Assembly: GCA_009823395.1 (NCBI GenBank)
Contig: CM020515.1
Span: 5,190,989 to 5,254,988, forward strand
Length of the DNA: 64,000 nucleotides
Source of the DNA: Thamnaconus septentrionalis
Lineage: Eukaryota > Chordata > Actinopteri > Tetraodontiformes > Monacanthidae
Direction: 5' to 3'
Below the pieces are notes generated by a model. That model worked only from the letters and a program-made list of their open reading frames with translations. It was not told the origin of the DNA and ran no database searches. Below are positions 36,476-64,000 of the stretch, piece after piece (position 1 is the first letter of the stretch; the number at the start of each line of letters is the position of its first letter). The position numbers and the translations under genes are program-made.

Positions 36476-38698
36476 AATCTTATTTAAACCCCCCGCCCTT
36501 TATTCCAAGAAATAATTTTTAAAAAAACAAAATAATAAACAAAATATAAAATACAATAGCTGCCGACCAAGACAGTCACATTCCTTTTTAGTTCCCAAGT
36601 TACAATTTAGTTAATACCATTCAGACAACAATAAAAAGCTGTTTATACCTTGATAACAATGGGCATAGCAATCAGATGTCACATCTTTCACTAACAAACC
36701 GGCCTTAATGGTTCCTTTAAATGCAATGTTTTGATGGAATTATTTGGTTTTTTTTTTCCGATTGCGAACTGATTCCATTGACAAAACCAAAGAATCCATC
36801 AATTTGGTCGTGAATCTTTTGGAAAGACCTCTTTACCATTCTTTAACCTGTGGATTGTAACTCCCCAATGCCGTGAGATGCGCGTCCAAGTCATCCCCTT
36901 GATGAAAATTTTTCACAAAAAAAGAGGGTATGAATATAAAAGTAGGGCGTGATGATAGATTTCTCAAGTGAGAGCGAAAGCAGGAGCGCTTGAGATTGTG
37001 AAGGGAACATACACACACATGACATCAGGCAATGAGAGGGAGAGAGAGAGAGAGAGAGAAGAGATGCGAGTTGACGTCGGCGTCGTCCTCTCCGGGTTTC
37101 TGTTTGAACCCTCGCGCTGCCTGTGCGCACCGCTCATCTTCTCCCGAGCAGCGCGCCGCTCAGGACATCAAAGGCGGCCCGTGGAGCGCAGACATGCAAG
37201 CAGGAAAGGGAATGCATTAAAGCCGCAGCGATGGACCTGCGTGCGTTTTTTTTAAAAAAAAGAAAAAGAAAAACGTGGCTCGGGTTGGTGACGCCACAGG
37301 CGCAGAACGCATCCCCCCCTTTCTGCTCGTTTCAAATCAAAGCGTGGCTTTCAATGATTCACGGGAAACCATAAACTCAGGCGTGTTCGTCATCCAGGTT
37401 TGGTCCGTCACGCGGCGAAACGCTAAACGCCAGACGCCACGTCAAAGGAGGCGGATGTAAATATTATTAAAGAAGGGGGAAAATGTGCACTGTCTTTAAA
37501 GCAGACCTCCGCTTGAGTGATACAGCGAGAGTCATCGCTGCTAAATTAAATTCACTCCAAACAGATCACAGAGAGTCGTCGCTTGATTGTTTGCTGTCAT
37601 CTGCACCAGCAGCTGCCGGCATCCACCGCCCCCACCCCTTCCCTCGGATGCCATATAATAGCTTCCAATATTTGTCAAGTCCCTGAACATATCATCGCAC
37701 ACCACGCTGATTACGGCCAGGCCCTTTCGCTTTTCAGGCGCAGAGCAGCTTAACGACTTTGAAGAAACTCTTCTCTGGAGAGACGAGCAACGAGCGCTGC
37801 ACGCCGAGCCGAGCCGAGCCGAACCCCAACCTCCCGCCCTCGTCAATTAGCTTTGTCTGGCAAGGCTCTTTTCTTCTCATCTCCACATTGTGCTGTGGTT
37901 ATGATGCAGGGGGGACAAGACAGGGCAGAACCTTCAAGTCTTCCTGCCTCTGATAAGGCCTGCGGTCCCAATTGGGTTACAATGAAAGAGGCCTTGGCTC
38001 TACCATTGAAGGTGGACAAGTTGCTTTTCCTTTTCAGAGTAAGCAGAGTCTACACTCTATTACCCCAGTAGAAGTATTAAGCTGGGTATTACTAATGACT
38101 AATTGAGTTTTAAAGCTTGAGATGCACTCTATCAATCAGCCAATCACGTACCTAACAGTACACGAGTATTCACAAACTGCTGCTCTTCATGGGATTTCCA
38201 CACTGGAACAACCTTCTCGCTGGTTCATAGAGAACGGTCCAAAAATGAGAGGGGGAAATACCTAGTTGATGTCAGGGGTCAGAGGTCAATGGACAGGCTG
38301 CTTGGAGACCATAGAAAGGGAGCAGGAATATGTATCAAGTCTGAACACACAACAAGTCCAACCTTAAAGCAAGGTGCACCAGGCCTGATAGGGCAAGGGG
38401 AAATTTAGTAGTTTTGCTGTTTGGTTGAGACAGTGTCCACGTCAAGGACTCAAATGACAAACAATACAGTGCAAATGAATGCAAGTGTATTATTTTACAG
38501 GTCCGGCATGTAAATTTTTCAAGGAAGCCTACCTGACAGTGTGTTTTGTATTTAGGGTACTGTTAGGCTAGCTTCCTTAAAAATGGCAGCTAACTAGAAG
38601 CATGCTAGCATGTTAGCACCCTTGCTCTGTGTATATTCTTATATATCTATATCTATCTGTATCGATATCTATGTCTATCTATCTATATATATATATAT

Positions 38699-38728
38699 GC
38701 TGCAATATATACGTATATATATTGCAGC
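38699..38728. repeat. 30-bp near-perfect palindrome
   Basis: GCTGCAATATATAC pairs with GTATATATATTGCAGC with one extra TA in the right arm. It lies at the end of a TATC/TA microsatellite. Confidence 0.85.
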
Positions 38729-40639
38729 CGTTTTGCTATAGGAGCCCTTCAGAAGTCATAATTCTTTTGTTCTTTTGAAAACAAACAAAACAACATATTT
38801 TTGAGCATGCTTGCGATGTCTCAAGTCACTTCCTCCTGCTGATGTTGCATTCATATCATAAAGATTTTCAACGGCTAGGCTCTTTTAAGAAGGGGTCGAA
38901 AAAGTCACAACAAACTTGGTAGGTTTAAAATGGTTTCGTCCTACAGGATAATATTTGCTCATATTTCCAGACACAATCTGGATGAAATATCAGTGTGGGT
39001 GAGCAGGGCACCGTGCTATCATTTATGGGTGTTCTACCCTCTAAAAATGTCAGTGCTAAAAAAAAACAACAAAAAAACACACATCAATTTTCAAATCCTT
39101 ACACTACGCCCAGCAGCGGAGGACCTGGAAATCCTCTGGCCTGCTTCCATCTATTTAGGGTGACAGTGGAAAGCCATCAGTCAAGATTGTAACCAGCGCC
39201 CCATCTTCTTTCCCTGAGAAATGGACCTCACGCCTCGTCCTGCCTTCATTTTCACTCCTTTATATTTGTGTATGACAGAGCGACGGGCTGCTGCATCTTG
39301 TTTATAAGATGTGTATTAGATATAGTGACAGGTTGTTGGGTCTCGGCGGGTTTGGATGTCAGTCATATTGAAAGTACTTGGCTCATGGCAAGTGAGAGGA
39401 AACAAATCACCTGAGCTTATTCGGTGCTTCTCCTCCACAGCCTCTGCAGTTTGGAGCCATAAAAATAAAGCCTTGCCTCTGTAACTCCAATAGATTAATC
39501 CCAGATCGGGAGAGTTTAAAACAGGCGTCCTAATCGTTTGACTTAATTACAATCTCTCTCTGAGAAACCTCAGAAGATACAGCTTTTTTAAAATTCACTT
39601 TAAAACTTGCAGACTGCCATTGGTGTACGCATGACCTCGTATATGTATTCCCTCTCTTCCCCTGCGCATGCATGCGCACGCGTGTGTCCCTCATCCCCGG
39701 AGGTGGTATAACTCGGTTTGTCTCTATAATTGGTACGATCCGAAGTGTAAACACGCGATGAGCTCGCCTCTCGGGTTCCCCGCGCCAACTCGGATGACAT
39801 GCGTACGCTAAATAAACGTTATAATACGCATAATCACATAATCATAGCAGCAGCTGTACACGACCATTTGGAAGGGATAAACCAATTTGCGTGTGTCTGG
39901 CAATGCCACAGCCAACTGCGGGGGTGTTGAAAAGTATCGGACAGCCGCGTTCGCTCAGCCGCCGCGATGTATGACCCGCGGGCGCGAGCTGGACGGATGC
40001 GTGGCCGGAAGCGGAGATTATATACACCTAGATTAAAGAACAGCATTGTCTGTGAATCATACTGCCACTTGCGCCCTCGGTAATTGTGAGCAATATTGCA
40101 GATATGTAAAGCCACAAGATTGATTCCTGTCTATTGTCCCAGCGTCTGGAGGAATTCCGTGTCTGCTGGGCTGTTTTTACTGCTCATGTGGATTTACTGA
40201 GTCCTGTAAACAGGCTGAGACGTGAGAGAGTCCATTGTTCAACCGGCTAATACTGCCGTCGAGCTGCTAAATCGCGACAGACCCAAATCCCCTTTGCCCA
40301 GGTCTTTGGCCTTCTTAGAAGACTGCGCTAGTATCTGAGTGTACAATGAAAAAAAAAACTAAACAAAAAAACACTGAAAAATACACAAACATCTTCTCTG
40401 ACAGGTTAACCTGTTAAACGTTTGAAAGTGAAAAGCAAGCTTTTACATAGAAATTAAAGAAATGTGAGACTTTTAAGTCACCATGCTCCGTGCTTATCAA
40501 AGGAATGTATTTTTTTAATGCGTGAATAAATGAATTTCGTGTGACATGCAGCTACATTAACTCGCTTCCCTGAAATTACTTACTCGTTTAAAGTAAAAAA
40601 CAAAAAACAAAAAAAAAACAACGCGCGTAAGCAGAAATC

Positions 40640-40969
40640 GGAGGCGAGGATCTGGTGGAATCCCTGCGAGAAGCGAGCCATCACGGGAACGCCCACGCTC
40701 GGCCAGACGCGAGCACGTAAGATTAGACCCGTTAAGGACATGACGTCAGTACGTGCTTGAGCCTGCCCGAAAATGTTCGCTCGTGTTGTCGGATTTCGAA
40801 GGAGCGCAGGACTTTGCGATGAAATAATACATCTTTACCCGTGAGGAGGACACAAACGACGCACATGCTTTCGAACTAAAGTGATTCCCGTACCCATCGA
40901 GTGGTGAAAACCGTGTTTCGGGGGCGACTTCGACGGGGAAGTTTGCGCGATCGTTTTCCTGCTGGAGTG
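40640..40969 (+). promoter_or_regulatory. smurf1: smurf1 promoter / 5' UTR region
   Basis: CpG-rich block ahead of the smurf1 ATG. It contains a perfect palindromic CRE, TGACGTCA, at 40741-40748, 222 bp upstream of the start codon. The transcription start is not visible. Confidence 0.5.
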
Positions 40970-61943
<20,974 letters not shown>

Positions 61944-62586
61944 CGAGAAGCCCCCCCCCCCAGCCCCGCCGCGCGTTCGCAGCGACAACTTGCACTTGCA
62001 CACGAACCTTGTGACGTTTTTACACGTACGGACAGAAAATTGCTATTAAAAAAAACAAAAAAAACAAAACAAAGAGTGTAAGGAAGGAGTGGCCAAGCAT
62101 CACCGCAGGAACAGCGTCTCCCGCCACGGGGGTGAAGAGGAGGGAACGCAGAGGGAGAAGAGGAAGAAAAAACAACAACAACAACAAAAAAAAGGAGTAT
62201 TTTAAAAGATTTTTTTCCACATATTTTGAAGAAACATTTTTAACCCTTGAGTTCGAACGAGCTATGATGTCACTCTTCAGAATGTCTGCCTGCCTGCCGA
62301 CGGCGCCGCGGCCGAGTTTGACTCTCCGAAACGCACGGCGAGTCTCCCTCGAGCCCCCAAATGAGCCAATCCCGTCCGAGCCTGTGAACACAGACTTTTT
62401 TGTTTTTCTTGTTGTTTTTTTGTTTTTTCGTTTTTTTTAAACAAAATGTGAGACGCGCGAAGAACAAAGTCGGGAGGAAGACTGAAGGCTCAACGCCTCA
62501 ACGTCTGACGAGCTCGTCGGGTGACTGGCGTCCGCGCTCGACGTTTAACCACTGGTCGCCTGCCTGAGCTGTGTGGCATGTGGGTG

Positions 62587-62717
<131 letters not shown>

Positions 62718-63351
62718 CGCGCGAGCGAGCAAGTCAACCTGGTTGTGTTGTTTAAAAAAAAAAAAAAGAAAAGATCAAATTGAGCCTGCTCTTCCTCCTC
62801 CTACTCTTCCTCCTCCGCCTGTTTGTCGGTCGCTGTTTGTACCTGCAACCACTCTGCTCCACTCTGATATTTTATTATTTATTACTAAGTGATTACTGAC
62901 CAAGCTGCTATTTGCTCTTCTACAAAGAGCCCACACTAATCTCTTCCTCGCCCTACCCCCCCCCCCCTCTTTTTCAGAGTTGAAGGGTCAATTAATTTTG
63001 CAAGTTCAAGCAACCCACAAAGTGGGTTGCGTTGAATTTTTTTTTTCTTTTCTTATTTTGTTACATTTGTTAACATCCGTGTTCTTGTGGAGAAATAATT
63101 GTCATTGTATGAATGCCGTTTTCAGTGTCTCAGTGTTTTTAAAAGGCCATCTTATGTTACGTTTGATATGGAAAGGGGTTAATAATTCCGGGGCCCAGAT
63201 TTTTAAACTCCACTGACTTTTTTTTTTTTTTTAATTTTTTAATTTTATTTTTAAGGCCCGAGGGTGCAACCTGGGTATTTATCAGAAAGAGCCAACAAAG
63301 ATGCAAAGAAGTGAGTTTCAGGAAACTTTTGGGGTGTTCTGTGACATGTAT

Positions 63352-63357
63352 AATAAA
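63352..63357 (+). terminator. smurf1: smurf1 candidate poly(A) signal
   Basis: AATAAA about 1.4 kb after the stop codon. The ATTAAA at 63746-63751 is an alternative distal signal. Confidence 0.5.
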
Positions 63358-63775
63358 ATCATATAAGCGTTTCTTATACGTTTCATCATCCATTTTCCCT
63401 TCCGTTGTTTTTTTTTTTTTTTTAGCCCCTATGTTATTTCTTCTCTGCTGGTCTCTCTTTTTTTTTTTTCCACCATTACCTGAATGTTAGAAGTAGTTCT
63501 CATTCACAAGGCTGCCATGAATGAACAAAATCTCTCTTTATGGTCATTAATCCTCCATGTTTAGTGAATGAAATCAAATGCATAACAAGTTGGGAATTGT
63601 TGGAAGGTTGAATATCGAAGACTGTTAAGCAGTGTAATTTCAATCTGCATTTTATAGGTTCTGAGTTCACTGTGCAATGGATGCAAGACTATTGTAACTT
63701 ACTATGTACTAAACATTTATGAAAATACAGTGTAAATAAGATTATATTAAAAGAAATAATTCAAAAAATATATAT

Positions 63776-64000
63776 CCACGTGTTGTGTGTATTATTAAAA
63801 TGCGTACTACTTGTCCAAAGTCCGAGCAAAAAGCTTTCAGATGTTCTATTCTAACATGAAATCCCTTCGAGCACCTGTGTGCTCTTCGCGTTCTAGAGCA
63901 ACACTTCAAATGTTGAGTCACTGATGGAATTTCTTCATCACATTGTGAAGCGTCAGCTGTTGTGATGACAGTGACAGCTGCAATGGCAAGAGTTTAAACT
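63776..64000. other. downstream flank
   Basis: No gene or element recognised in the last 225 bp. Confidence 0.4.

Larger units (their letters stand above)
34871..40600. other. wipi2-smurf1 intergenic region
   Basis: About 5.7 kb with no supported gene. Items inside it are listed separately (36199-36475, 38699-38728). There is a (GA)n at 37034-37060 and (TATC)/(TA) repeats at 38640-38698. Confidence 0.5.

Overview
This window is vertebrate nuclear DNA, most likely from a teleost fish. The evidence is large multi-exon genes with GT-AG introns, very dense (GT)n and (AT)n microsatellites, many short non-autonomous DNA transposons of fish-like types, and proteins that track human orthologues closely. 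I found no prokaryotic, viral, CRISPR or toxin content. Four protein-coding genes can be reconstructed exon by exon.

Layout: (1) ap5z1, + strand, 17 coding exons, 678-9946, AP-5 adaptor zeta subunit, 810 aa predicted. (2) mmd2, - strand, 7 coding exons, 19570-11378, a PAQR-family seven-helix membrane protein, 239 aa. (3) wipi2, + strand, 12 coding exons, 24063-33418, a PROPPIN autophagy protein, 427 aa. (4) smurf1, + strand, 18 coding exons, 40970-61943, a C2-WW-WW-HECT ubiquitin ligase. ap5z1 and mmd2 are convergent, with poly(A) signals only about 100 bp apart. mmd2 and wipi2 are divergent, about 4.5 kb apart. wipi2 and smurf1 are in tandem, about 7.5 kb apart. smurf1 intron 1 alone is about 10.6 kb.

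Reading frame is preserved across every exon junction of ap5z1, mmd2 and wipi2. smurf1 has two places where the sequence as given does not make a simple canonical protein. Exon 10 changes frame across a C7 plus GGN-repeat tract. The exon 15 donor has one extra G before a (GT)37 array. These could be assembly errors at simple sequence, non-canonical splicing, or real lesions.

The introns are largely transposon remnants and simple repeats. At least three DNA-element families occur in multiple copies. One is a hAT-like family with TIR near CAGGGGTGGGCAAACT and near-perfect 8-bp target duplications. One is a family ending GGCTGCGTTCAGACTG with four copies. One is a family ending near GCTGCGTTTCCATTAC with three copies, one of them nested in another element. 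One 730-bp hAT-like element in wipi2 intron 9 has a perfect 8-bp target duplication. Several short introns consist almost wholly of one element, and several splice sites sit directly against microsatellites.

Functional theme (inference): AP-5 (late endosome), WIPI2 (autophagosome) and SMURF1 (ubiquitination, also linked to selective autophagy) touch endolysosomal quality control. The upstream regions of ap5z1 and wipi2 each hold a CACGTG site resembling the TFEB/CLEAR motif. Exon coordinates below were read by eye from splice consensus and protein similarity recalled from the human orthologues; no alignment or RNA data were available.
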